Virus record (IMG/VR): IMGVR_UViG_3300044634_001740
Span: 1-33,442 of that record
Length of the DNA stretch: 33,442 nt
Source: a virus
Reading direction: 5' to 3' (one strand)
The notes under the pieces are model-generated. The model was not told the origin of the DNA, searched no databases, and worked only from the letters and a program-made list of their open reading frames with translations. Both the position numbers and the translations under genes were made by a program. Shown here piece after piece: positions 1-6,768 of the stretch. How positions within the stretch are numbered: position 1 is the stretch's first letter; the number at the start of each line of letters is the position of its first letter.

Positions 1-127
1 CTGCTAAACAAGCAGACCAGCTGAATGTATTACTCAATCAAAACCCTCCCGAAAAGTGGGTTAAAAAGCATCCATTCATTAAAGATTACAACTATCTACC
101 AATTGACAAAGTAGAATTTCTTTTGAA
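1..127. repeat. Direct terminal repeat, left copy (assembly overlap)
   Basis: These 127 bases are identical to 33316-33442. An exact 127-base end overlap is what short-read assemblers produce when a circular or circularly permuted molecule is assembled with k = 127, and an open reading frame runs cleanly across the join. I infer a complete genome with circular topology or circularly permuted ends, not a biological terminal repeat. Confidence 0.9.
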
Positions 128-614
128 AAGAATTTTTAGGTTGTATAAAATTGAAGTTTTAGAAACCAAAACTATTTTAAATACAGTTTCAGTATCAGTA
201 AGGGTTCATTATTTGCATCCAGTGCTTAATGAATGGCTTTACCATGATGGAGTTGGAGCGCAAGAAATTCAAACCACCAAAGATAGTGGATCTTTAAAAC
301 TAGATATGTCCAATATCAACAGGGGTGCTATTATGATGGCTTTGCCGATTGCTAAAACAATCGCAGTCAAAGACGCCTGTGACCACTTTGGCAGGCTGTT
401 TGGTAGCGATTTAAACCGCAAAGATACAGTTGAGCTAATGGCAAACGAAAAGCTACAATTATCAGCTTCTATTGAACTATCAGACCTTATAGAACTGTTT
501 GAGATTAAAAAAGATTCGTTATCAAAAGAGGAATTGACTAATGCCGAGCGGATAATTAACTCAAACGAAAAGAAATCATTTTTAAATTTGCATAAAAAAT
601 TACAAACATTATGA
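1..614 (+). CDS. Rad52/Sak-like single-strand annealing protein, C-terminal part (gene starts at 33261)
   Basis: This reading frame continues from the ATG at 33261 across the closing join, giving 222 residues in all. Visible features are the segment around GVGAQ and the helix KDACDHFGRLFGSDLNRK (about residues 141-158). This resembles the Rad52/Sak-type annealing proteins of Bacteroidota phages, where a (K)DA-x-x-x-FG-x-LFG-x-DLNR motif follows the beta-rich core. Such proteins anneal complementary single strands during phage recombination and repair. The stop overlaps the start of the YqaJ-like exonuclease gene at 611 (ATGA), so the two probably form a coupled exonuclease-annealase pair. The internal TTG at 123 is not the start. 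An ERF-type assignment is the main alternative. Confidence 0.75.
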   Translation, partial: AKQADQLNVLLNQNPPEKWVKKHPFIKDYNYLPIDKVEFLLKRIFRLYKIEVLETKTILNTVSVSVRVHYLHPVLNEWLYHDGVGAQEIQTTKDSGSLKLDMSNINRGAIMMALPIAKTIAVKDACDHFGRLFGSDLNRKDTVELMANEKLQLSASIELSDLIELFEIKKDSLSKEELTNAERIINSNEKKSFLNLHKKLQTL

Positions 615-1342
615 GAATAGGTAACTTAACAAGCTCCGAAATTTATAAAATTATCGGCAAAGGCAAAAGTGGAAATGAATTTAGCGTTGGCGGTTATTCC
701 TATATAGAATCAAAAGTTTTTGAAAGGAAGTTAGGCAAATCACTTGCAACTGAAAGTAATGCAAAACCACTATTATGGGGTCGTATTTGCGAAAAGCATT
801 TTTTTGAAAATAGTGGTCGTATTGAGTACACTCCATTAATGAACGAGCCTATACACCACCCTTCAATAGAATATTATGCTGGCAGTCCAGACGCATATAA
901 AGGTGAAGATGTGGTTTGTGAATTGAAATGCCCATTTACTTTGCTTTCATTTTGTCAATTAGTAGATCCGATTGTGAAAGGGTACACAGGATTAGATGCA
1001 ATAGATATAATAAGAGACACCCATACCGATGGCGAAAAGTACTACTGGCAAATGGTAAGTAACTCCATACTTTCAAATCGTAAACAATGTGAATTTATAA
1101 TTTATTGCCCTTATGAATCGGAGCTTAATTCAATTAGAACTTTAGCTGAAGAACAACCACTAGAAGAATTAAGTAGCTTTTACTTTATTTCCACAGCATC
1201 CGATAAAGCTTTGCCCTGTTTGCCTAATGATGGATTTTATAAAAACGTCTATTCAATAACGTTTACGCCTTCACAAGAAGATATTGATTTATTAACTAAA
1301 AAAATTGAGCTATGCAAAAATTTAATTTTAAAGGAGAGCTAA
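611..1342 (+). CDS. YqaJ/lambda-exonuclease-like recombination nuclease
   Basis: This 243-residue protein shows the PD-(D/E)XK pattern of YqaJ-type exonucleases: LLWGRICEKHF (about 55-64) with an early Glu, GSPDAY with Asp94, CELKCPF with Glu104 and Lys106, and YYWQM with Gln147. Family members resect double-stranded DNA 5' to 3' and hand the single strand to an annealing protein. The preceding gene encodes such a protein and overlaps it by four bases, which supports translational coupling and a two-component recombination system. The length is usual for the family. Confidence 0.88.
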   Translation: MRIGNLTSSEIYKIIGKGKSGNEFSVGGYSYIESKVFERKLGKSLATESNAKPLLWGRICEKHFFENSGRIEYTPLMNEPIHHPSIEYYAGSPDAYKGEDVVCELKCPFTLLSFCQLVDPIVKGYTGLDAIDIIRDTHTDGEKYYWQMVSNSILSNRKQCEFIIYCPYESELNSIRTLAEEQPLEELSSFYFISTASDKALPCLPNDGFYKNVYSITFTPSQEDIDLLTKKIELCKNLILKES

Positions 1343-1602
1343 TAAAGTTAGGATTAGATACCTTCCTAGTTGACCAGTGGATGTTGATTAGGATAAGTCG
1401 AAATAATTCTGAACATGCTTTTAATTTATTTCTAAGCGAGCTTTCAGAATTTGCACCCGAATACTGGAATAAAATTTTAGCTTATATAGTTAAAAAAAAG
1501 TGGATTGGGTTTAGAGCTAAATGGATAATGAAAGCCGAAAAGAAAACTGTTCAAGAGCAAAACGAAGATATTTTTTCTAAAATATTAAATAGTCAAATCT
1601 AA
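1312..1602 (+). CDS. Hypothetical protein following the recombination genes
   Basis: This 96-residue protein is not recognised. It is rich in aromatic and basic residues (repeated Trp and Lys in the second half) and has no membrane segment. It overlaps the exonuclease gene by 31 bases, so it belongs to the same transcript and may act in recombination or replication. An internal ATG at codon 24 (MLIRISRNN) would avoid the overlap. The gene is followed by an AT-rich stretch with a promoter, so it looks like the last gene of this subunit. Confidence 0.65.
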   Translation: MQKFNFKGELIKLGLDTFLVDQWMLIRISRNNSEHAFNLFLSELSEFAPEYWNKILAYIVKKKWIGFRAKWIMKAEKKTVQEQNEDIFSKILNSQI

Positions 1603-1629
1603 TTTAATCAAACATTTTTATTGAATAAA

Positions 1630-1660
1630 TTTGTAATTATGAAAATAGTTTTTAGATTTG
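1630..1660 (+). promoter_or_regulatory. Bacteroidota-type promoter P1 (TTTG-N19-TAGATTTG)
   Basis: TTTG at 1630-1633 and TAGATTTG at 1653-1660 are separated by 19 bases, matching the Bacteroidota -33/-7 promoter (TTTG, TAnnTTTG). Flanking bases are shared with the promoters at 29048 and 32605 (AAATTTGT, TTAT, AATAG, ATTTGCATA). It drives the small genes from 1689. Confidence 0.8.
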
Positions 1661-1688
1661 CATATTATTAATAACTAAAACAAAAAAA

Positions 1689-1934
1689 ATGAATAACGTA
1701 ATTGAAAACCAAAAGTACTTACAAGCAGTACATGATGATCTAGTAGCTAAACTATTTAGCATCTTTAGGAATGAGAATATTAAAGTTAAAATTCAGATTG
1801 ATGAATTGTCTAATTCTGACCTAATAAAGTTTGCTGACTTAGATGATATACTCAAGTGCGATGACTTTAATATTGCAGATATTTTAGACAACAAATATGA
1901 ATTGGTTACCAAATACCACATTAACAAACAATAA
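1689..1934 (+). CDS. Small hypothetical acidic protein
   Basis: This 81-residue protein, rich in Asp and Asn, has no recognised domain. It is the first gene behind promoter P1, with a short A-rich leader typical of Bacteroidota translation starts. It contains no membrane segment or Cys. The position suggests an early-expressed accessory protein; the function is unknown. Confidence 0.65.
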   Translation: MNNVIENQKYLQAVHDDLVAKLFSIFRNENIKVKIQIDELSNSDLIKFADLDDILKCDDFNIADILDNKYELVTKYHINKQ

Positions 1935-1957
1935 TTTTTAACAAAAAACAAAAACCA

Positions 1958-2131
1958 ATGATTTTATTTATTACAATTTCGATTTTAGTAGCCGTTGCAA
2001 TTGCACGCTATACATGGGTATTAATCAATAATGAAGCTGACAAAGCTCCTTACTATTCTAATGAAGATAAACGGCTTAAAATTAGCCATACTGCTGATTA
2101 TAGTGGGAGGAGCATTAGGGTTGTTAAGTAA
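1958..2131 (+). CDS. Small membrane protein
   Basis: This 57-residue frame starts with ATG at 1958 behind an A-rich leader. Residues 2-23 are a hydrophobic helix (ILFITISILVAVAIA), followed by a polar, charged tail, so a single-pass membrane protein with one cytoplasmic or periplasmic tail is likely. It lies 23 bases after the preceding gene and shares its transcript. Its TAA stop is immediately followed by CGG, where a stem-loop element begins. Confidence 0.55.
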   Translation: MILFITISILVAVAIARYTWVLINNEADKAPYYSNEDKRLKISHTADYSGRSIRVVK

Positions 2132-2270
2132 CGGTTTGCAGATATTAGTAGTAAGGGAGCGAGGCAGTGAGCTTTAAAATGGGTAGCGTTGTGTACAGAC
2201 GAAAGTTAATGACTGTTTTTCTACCACCCCTTATTACTTATATCGGTAAACGGCTATGCTTAGTGCCGAT
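2129..2270 (+). repeat. Long imperfect palindrome / structured intergenic element
   Basis: Arms at 2141-2157 and 2228-2244 pair over 17 positions with one mismatch and one G.U, and GTTT (2134-2137) pairs with AAAC (2248-2251). Inside lies a second hairpin, GGTAG (2182-2186) with CTACC (2221-2225), capped by ACAG (2195-2198) with CTGT (2213-2216). A CGGC/GCCG hairpin followed by TTTT (about 2251-2273) could be a weak terminator. The element begins at the stop codon junction TAACGG, as does the element at 29906. Confidence 0.6.
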
Positions 2271-2308
2271 TTTAAAATACTAAGCTAATTATTAAAACAA
2301 AATTTGAT

Positions 2309-2524
2309 ATGGGAAACACAGGATTATTTAACGAAGAAGGTAAGGCATTGAGTATAGCCGATGTTATGGCTATTTTGCCTCCAATAACTTTTTTAGAAAA
2401 AGTAAATAGAGTAGAAGTGATTGACCAAAATGGAAGAAGCTATGTTAATTGGAAGCCTAGTAACAGAACAGAACTTAGTTTTCAGGACGATGGTAAGACA
2501 TTGAAAGTGTTTATTAGCAATTAG
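2309..2524 (+). CDS. Small hypothetical protein
   Basis: This 71-residue protein begins MGNTGLFNEEGKALSIADV and is not assigned to a family. It is mixed hydrophilic with short beta-like stretches and no membrane segment. A short A-rich leader precedes the ATG. It is probably an early accessory protein. The reverse-strand frame over it is a shadow. Confidence 0.6.
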   Translation: MGNTGLFNEEGKALSIADVMAILPPITFLEKVNRVEVIDQNGRSYVNWKPSNRTELSFQDDGKTLKVFISN

Positions 2525-2562
2525 CCATAACTTATATATATAAGCAACAAACACAAACTGCA

Positions 2563-2790
2563 ATGCAAACAATATCAATACAATATAGTTTGAAGTGGGA
2601 ATTTAAATATTACCCAAATTACAAAATTACATCTTGTAAAAAAGTTGTAAATTGCAAAACTGGTAAAATAAAAAAGCAATGTTTAAATGGAGGTAGTATT
2701 GGTTATTGGATTTCTAAGACTTTTATTCCTAAGTCAAAACTTAATGATCATATCGAATTAATAAAACAATGCCTTGAACTTCCATTTTAA
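2563..2790 (+). CDS. Small basic hypothetical protein
   Basis: This 75-residue Lys-rich protein has three Cys residues in its middle and end (SCKK, NCKTG, QCLNGG) plus a C-terminal QCLELPF. The Cys spacing does not form a clear zinc finger. It lies in the early rightward arm just upstream of the phosphoesterase gene, with an AT-rich gap between them. The function is unknown. Confidence 0.6.
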   Translation: MQTISIQYSLKWEFKYYPNYKITSCKKVVNCKTGKIKKQCLNGGSIGYWISKTFIPKSKLNDHIELIKQCLELPF

Positions 2791-2829
2791 TTAAAAAAGT
2801 TTTATAGTTTTACATAACCAAAAAAAATT

Positions 2830-4089
2830 ATGAAAATTACTGATTATGTTAATAAGTATCCAAAATTAGATACCGAATCAATATGTGCTTATTCTCGCAG
2901 AATTTCGGAGATAGCATTTGTTGATGGTGTATCAATTTTGCCATCATCAATTCGACAAAATTTTTATAGAAACAAAACAAAATGGCAAGCAACTCAAAGA
3001 AAAATTGGTAGGAATGGCGAAGTTATTTCAACTGTTGAAAAAAATATTTCAGAAATAATTCCATTTCCAGAAAACTTTGAAATTAAAAGAATATCAACCA
3101 ACCTCAACACTCACCAACAATGGGTAATTGCAGAACCTGATAAAAATCGTGAGATCAGTATTGATGAAATTAAACAATGTTTAAATGAGTTAGATTATGA
3201 TAAGATAAATAAGGTTTACAGTAAACCAATAAATGTAAACTCTGACAATATATTAAGAATAATTATTACAGATATTCACGTTGGGATGGAGACTAATGAA
3301 GATGGGAACGGATTATATGGTGAAATTTGGAATGAAAATGTTTTAAGCGATAGAGTAGATGTTATTTTAAAAAAAGTATCGTTATTTGTCAAATTTAAAA
3401 AATATAAAGAAATACATTTAATTAATTTAGGTGATTTTATGGATGGGTGGGATGGTCAAACGGTTCGCAAAGGTCATAACCTCCCACAAAATATGGACAA
3501 TAAAAAAGCATTTAAAGTAGGTTTAAACTTCTTTGTTGATATTTATTCGAGGTTATCAGCATTCAATATAAAAGTAGTTATCCACTCTATTACTAATTCT
3601 AATCACTCAAATGATTTTGATTATATAGTCAATTATTCAGCTAAAGAAATTTTAAAAGCTAAATATCTCAATATTGAATATAACATTTACCAACGCTTTA
3701 TAGGTCATTATATTGCTGGAAAACATTGTTTTATAATTTCGCATGGCAAAGATGCTAAAAACCTAAAATTTGGCTTTAAACCAATATTAGATTCAAAACA
3801 AAAAGACAAAATAAAAGAGTACATTAAACATCATAATCTCGAAAATTATTATTGTACTTTTGAAAAAGGTGATACTCACTTACAATTAATAGACTCGATG
3901 TCTATGGATGGTTGCGATTATAATAACTATTTAGCATTTTCGCCAGCGAGCGAATGGGTACAAACTAATTTTTCAAAAGGTCGTTCAGGATTCAATATAA
4001 TGGATGTGAATCTAAATGAAAACGAAAAAGGATTAACTACATTTTACTTTGACTGGCAAAAACCAAAAGACTATGACTACGGAATGTAA
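2830..4089 (+). CDS. Calcineurin-like metallophosphoesterase
   Basis: This 419-residue protein has an N-terminal region of about 130 residues of unknown type, followed by a metallophosphoesterase core with motifs in order: TDIHVG (Asp148, His150), NLGDFMDGWD (Gly201-Asp202), TNSNH (Asn258, His259), SHGKD (His305) and KGDTH (His350). These match the D-x-H / G-D / N-H / H / G-x-H metal ligands of calcineurin-like enzymes such as Mre11/SbcD nucleases. The phage protein could process DNA ends or hydrolyse nucleotides; the sequence does not decide. The neighbouring recombination genes favour a DNA role. Confidence 0.75.
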   Translation: MKITDYVNKYPKLDTESICAYSRRISEIAFVDGVSILPSSIRQNFYRNKTKWQATQRKIGRNGEVISTVEKNISEIIPFPENFEIKRISTNLNTHQQWVIAEPDKNREISIDEIKQCLNELDYDKINKVYSKPINVNSDNILRIIITDIHVGMETNEDGNGLYGEIWNENVLSDRVDVILKKVSLFVKFKKYKEIHLINLGDFMDGWDGQTVRKGHNLPQNMDNKKAFKVGLNFFVDIYSRLSAFNIKVVIHSITNSNHSNDFDYIVNYSAKEILKAKYLNIEYNIYQRFIGHYIAGKHCFIISHGKDAKNLKFGFKPILDSKQKDKIKEYIKHHNLENYYCTFEKGDTHLQLIDSMSMDGCDYNNYLAFSPASEWVQTNFSKGRSGFNIMDVNLNENEKGLTTFYFDWQKPKDYDYGM

Positions 4090-4291
4090 TTATGTGTGGA
4101 TATTTTATGTTGAAGACGATAGTGGAGAAAGGATAAACATAACAGTTATGAGCGATAACTATGTGAATGCGGTAAATAAAATTAAAGCAATGGGCATTCC
4201 ATATTTAAAAACGTGGACTAATATAAATGACGCTCTTAAATTAGCTGAAATTTACGAAACCGAAACCGATGAAGAGTTTTTATCAGATTAA
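4073..4291 (+). CDS. Small hypothetical protein, end of rightward arm
   Basis: Starting at the ATG at 4073, which overlaps the end of the phosphoesterase gene, gives 72 residues with a WIFYVEDDSGERI beta-like N-terminus and an acidic tail (ETETDEEFLSD). A start at 4049 would add eight residues inside the upstream gene. It is the last gene of the rightward arm and meets the leftward lysis genes tail to tail, overlapping by four bases at 4288-4291. The function is unknown. Confidence 0.6.
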   Translation: MTTECNYVWIFYVEDDSGERINITVMSDNYVNAVNKIKAMGIPYLKTWTNINDALKLAEIYETETDEEFLSD

Positions 4292-4698
4292 TACAAAAAC
4301 TTACCAATAACAAAACCAACAACAAAGCCACCAACTGCTGAAGCCGGTGCTATAATCCATGTTTTAATCTTTGATTTCCTAAGTTCTTTTTTAGCTGATT
4401 TTTGAAGGCTTTTATAATCTGTAGCCTGTTTGTCTACTATGGACTGCATCGCTTGTTTTTGGGCATCTAATTCGATTATTTGACGTTCTAATATTCCTAT
4501 GTATGTTCTGTGCTCAATAACATTAGCACTATCTAATAAAGATAGGTCTTTAGCTTGTTTTAGTTCATGCTGTAAACTATCATGCAGAAATACACAATTG
4601 TCAAATGCCCTACCTAAAGAATCTATTGACGTTGCTTTGACGTGCGGAGTCAGTAACAATAACACGCTCCATAGGCTTATAAGAATTAATTTTTTCAT
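4288..4698 (-). CDS. Spanin-like lysis accessory protein with signal sequence
   Basis: This 136-residue protein has an N-terminal hydrophobic signal (about residues 3-17, LILISLWSVLLLLTP) with a likely cleavage region near VKATS, a long helical middle with coiled-coil character, a basic patch, and a C-terminal membrane segment (IIAPASAVGGFVVGFVIG). It overlaps the preceding gene by 89 bases in another frame, the arrangement typical of Rz/Rz1 pairs. It lacks a visible lipobox, so calling it an outer-membrane spanin would overreach. The lysozyme two genes upstream supports a role in the last step of lysis. Confidence 0.6.
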   Translation of the reverse strand: MKKLILISLWSVLLLLTPHVKATSIDSLGRAFDNCVFLHDSLQHELKQAKDLSLLDSANVIEHRTYIGILERQIIELDAQKQAMQSIVDKQATDYKSLQKSAKKELRKSKIKTWIIAPASAVGGFVVGFVIGKFLY

Positions 4699-4915
4699 AT
4701 TTCTTTTTTTCTAGTTCTTTTATTTTGCTATCGATTTTTTTAAGTTCTATTTCCAGACTATCAAACTTTTTTTCACTTTCTTTTATGATGTACTTTTCAA
4801 CTTCAATTATTTGAGGCTCTGGAGTTGGTTTAGGTTGCAATCCGATTAACATTAAGCCTATTAAGGCGAAGAAAACCACTAAACCTACACCAATATACTT
4901 ATACTTTAAATTCAT
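4610..4915 (-). CDS. Rz-like inner-membrane spanin candidate
   Basis: This 101-residue protein has a short basic N-terminus, one membrane helix at about residues 8-26, a Pro-rich hinge (PKPTPEP) and then a Lys/Glu-rich coiled coil. That is the layout of inner-membrane spanins, which span the periplasm and fuse the membranes after the cell wall is cut. It lies directly downstream of the lysozyme and overlaps the next gene out of frame. Confidence 0.65.
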   Translation of the reverse strand: MNLKYKYIGVGLVVFFALIGLMLIGLQPKPTPEPQIIEVEKYIIKESEKKFDSLEIELKKIDSKIKELEKKKYEKINSYKPMERVIVTDSARQSNVNRFFR

Positions 4916-4918
4916 AGC

Positions 4919-5449
4919 TTAAATGGCTTTAAATTCGCCAGTCAAAAAATAATGCTGTTCCGATTTTCTTCTACGTTCTAAACCCTTTAAAACTATCATT
5001 TCGCCTGTCTTTGGATTGCGAGCCTTGCACCATTTCATAAATTCTAATGAAGCCCCAGCCCTATCGCCTTTATTGAATAGTCTTAATAAAGTTGATTTGG
5101 TAAAATTGCCAACGCCCACGTTATAAGCAAACGATGCCATTGAATCTATTTCTCTAGGTAGTGGATTTATGTTTTTATTGACATTGCCTAATACATGACT
5201 TTTGAATTTAGTGAAATCTATATCCAATAAAGCAAGTGCCTCCGCTTCATTTTTTAGTGAATAAGGTTTAACATCATTAGCCGTTGATGTATGTGTAAAA
5301 GGGCGGTTATTTACTGGATTAATAATTACGTGACCATATCCAATAGTCCAGAAGCCAGCCGGGCATAGTTTAGGCTGCAATCCTATTTCTTTTAAATTTC
5401 CATCGTGAAGGCTTTCAAAGTGCTTTACTAATTGTAATATGCTACTCAT
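4919..5449 (-). CDS. Phage lysozyme (glycoside hydrolase family 24)
   Basis: This 176-residue enzyme carries the GH24 pattern: catalytic Glu12 in HFESLHDG, then GFWTIGYGH (about 32-40), and the helical core SFAYNVGVGNF. The family cuts the beta-1,4 bond between N-acetylmuramic acid and N-acetylglucosamine in peptidoglycan. No signal sequence is visible, so a holin should release it. Upstream genes encode small membrane proteins that could do this. The start overlaps the previous stop by four bases. Confidence 0.9.
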   Translation of the reverse strand: MSSILQLVKHFESLHDGNLKEIGLQPKLCPAGFWTIGYGHVIINPVNNRPFTHTSTANDVKPYSLKNEAEALALLDIDFTKFKSHVLGNVNKNINPLPREIDSMASFAYNVGVGNFTKSTLLRLFNKGDRAGASLEFMKWCKARNPKTGEMIVLKGLERRRKSEQHYFLTGEFKAI

Positions 5450-5799
5450 CTTTTATTTTTTTTCTTTATAAATATACTTTTAATCCATTCAATACTCTTT
5501 GGTGGATTTTTTAAAAACTTAGTAAAGTAAAAAGTAATTAACACAGTTAACAATGCTTTTATAATTGTTATTAAAAGTGAGGTCACCATCAAAAAAAAAA
5601 GCCCTGTCAAATCACTTTGATAGGTATTGAAGATTTCACTTATGCCGACTGCTGAGCCTGCAATAAATGCAAATACACTTTCTACGTTATTATCAAAGTC
5701 AAGGCTATAATTATTAAATCCATTAAGTCCGTATCGCCAGCAAAGAAAAACAAAGCCAATAACTTTAATAAACCAAAAAAATTTTCCTACAATCTCCAT
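5446..5799 (-). CDS. Small membrane protein of the lysis cassette
   Basis: This 117-residue protein has about three hydrophobic segments (about 9-22, 40-55 and 66-95) and a very basic C-terminus (IKKKNKR). The layout resembles holins, but no family was recognised. Translation crosses a T10 run (complement of 5591-5600) with the in-phase sequence U_UUU_UUG; the full frame beyond it stays hydrophobic and ends normally, so no shift is needed here. It overlaps the lysozyme start by four bases. Confidence 0.65.
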   Translation of the reverse strand: MEIVGKFFWFIKVIGFVFLCWRYGLNGFNNYSLDFDNNVESVFAFIAGSAVGISEIFNTYQSDLTGLFFLMVTSLLITIIKALLTVLITFYFTKFLKNPPKSIEWIKSIFIKKKNKR

Positions 5800-6158
5800 C
5801 CTTGTTTATGTTTTAAATATATAAATAGTATTACTGTTAATGCCATTGGGAACTCGTACCATTGCAATAAAGCTCCAAAGCCCATAATTTCATCGCACAA
5901 ATTATAAATTGATATTGCAAAAAAACTTTCTGTGACCCAAGTTTTATTTCTAAATGGAATTGAAAAGCAAATTAATGCAATATCGAAGCTAAACCAAAAT
6001 GCTCTTTCGGCTAAATATTGATTCAAAAAATAAGCTACTGAATTTGTGATTACAAATATAAATAGGCAAACCCATACACCAAGTTGAAATATATTAAATG
6101 CCATTGCATCTGTTAGCTTTGCATCTAATTCACTATATTTATCCCTCCACCACTTCAT
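5787..6158 (-). CDS. Multi-pass membrane protein of the lysis cassette
   Basis: With the ATG at 6158 (MKWWRDKYSEL) the protein has 123 residues and about four hydrophobic segments. A start at 6206 would add 16 residues but overlap the previous gene by 68 bases, so the downstream ATG, which overlaps by 20, is preferred. The function is unknown. The position before the lysozyme makes it a holin or antiholin candidate. Confidence 0.6.
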   Translation of the reverse strand: MKWWRDKYSELDAKLTDAMAFNIFQLGVWVCLFIFVITNSVAYFLNQYLAERAFWFSFDIALICFSIPFRNKTWVTESFFAISIYNLCDEIMGFGALLQWYEFPMALTVILFIYLKHKQGWRL

Positions 6159-6417
6159 TATCTGTTTTTTTGTCTTTAGCAATTTGAAAGGTATTAAACC
6201 CTCCATAAGTGAATAACAAACCCGATAATATTAGCACGTCATTTACATCAATTTCTGCGCTACATTTCCAGCAAAATTGACGACCTATGTAGTAAAAGAA
6301 AACCATGCCAACCCCAAGCGAAAAGGATATGAAACGCTCTATTTTCTTTGATGAAAAATAGCTTTTTTGAGTGCTAAAAGTTAGCAAGGTTTGATTTATA
6401 AATTCTTTGAATGTCAC
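6139..6417 (-). CDS. Small membrane protein, holin candidate
   Basis: This 92-residue protein has a basic N-terminal region, two hydrophobic segments (about 31-46 and 60-76) and a charged tail (IAKDKKTDNEVVEG). Two membrane helices and a charged C-terminus are typical of class II holins, but no family motif was recognised. It is the first of three membrane-protein genes leading to the lysozyme. Confidence 0.6.
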   Translation of the reverse strand: MTFKEFINQTLLTFSTQKSYFSSKKIERFISFSLGVGMVFFYYIGRQFCWKCSAEIDVNDVLILSGLLFTYGGFNTFQIAKDKKTDNEVVEG

Positions 6418-6422
6418 TATTG

Positions 6423-6737
6423 TTATTTTAAATTTATTTGAACTTCATAACCTAACTGCTCGTATGCTTGTTTACCATATTCTAAAGATGTTTCAATACT
6501 TTGTAACTCTCCTTTTTGCAATTCTACAGTAAAGCTACCTTGCTGAACATTTGTAGACAATGCACTTGCTTTACTTTCAAATGCTGATTTACTAGCATAG
6601 GTTGCAACTGCAATTTCTAATGTTTTACCATCTGCTCTTCCAGCAAATTCAATTCTTCCGTAAACACTTGGCACTTCAATTTCTGTTCCTGTAATTGTGA
6701 TTTTGTTTTCTTCTGTTGCTTTAATAACTAATCCCAT
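6423..6737 (-). CDS. Small protein downstream of the tail fibre
   Basis: This 104-residue soluble protein is rich in beta-forming residues (TITGTEIEVPSVYGRIEFAGR). It sits between the fibre gene and the lysis cassette. It could be a virion component or a fibre-associated protein; no family was recognised. Confidence 0.6.
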   Translation of the reverse strand: MGLVIKATEENKITITGTEIEVPSVYGRIEFAGRADGKTLEIAVATYASKSAFESKASALSTNVQQGSFTVELQKGELQSIETSLEYGKQAYEQLGYEVQINLK

Positions 6738-6768
6738 AATTTTGATTTTTATTTTTTATTAATATTTT

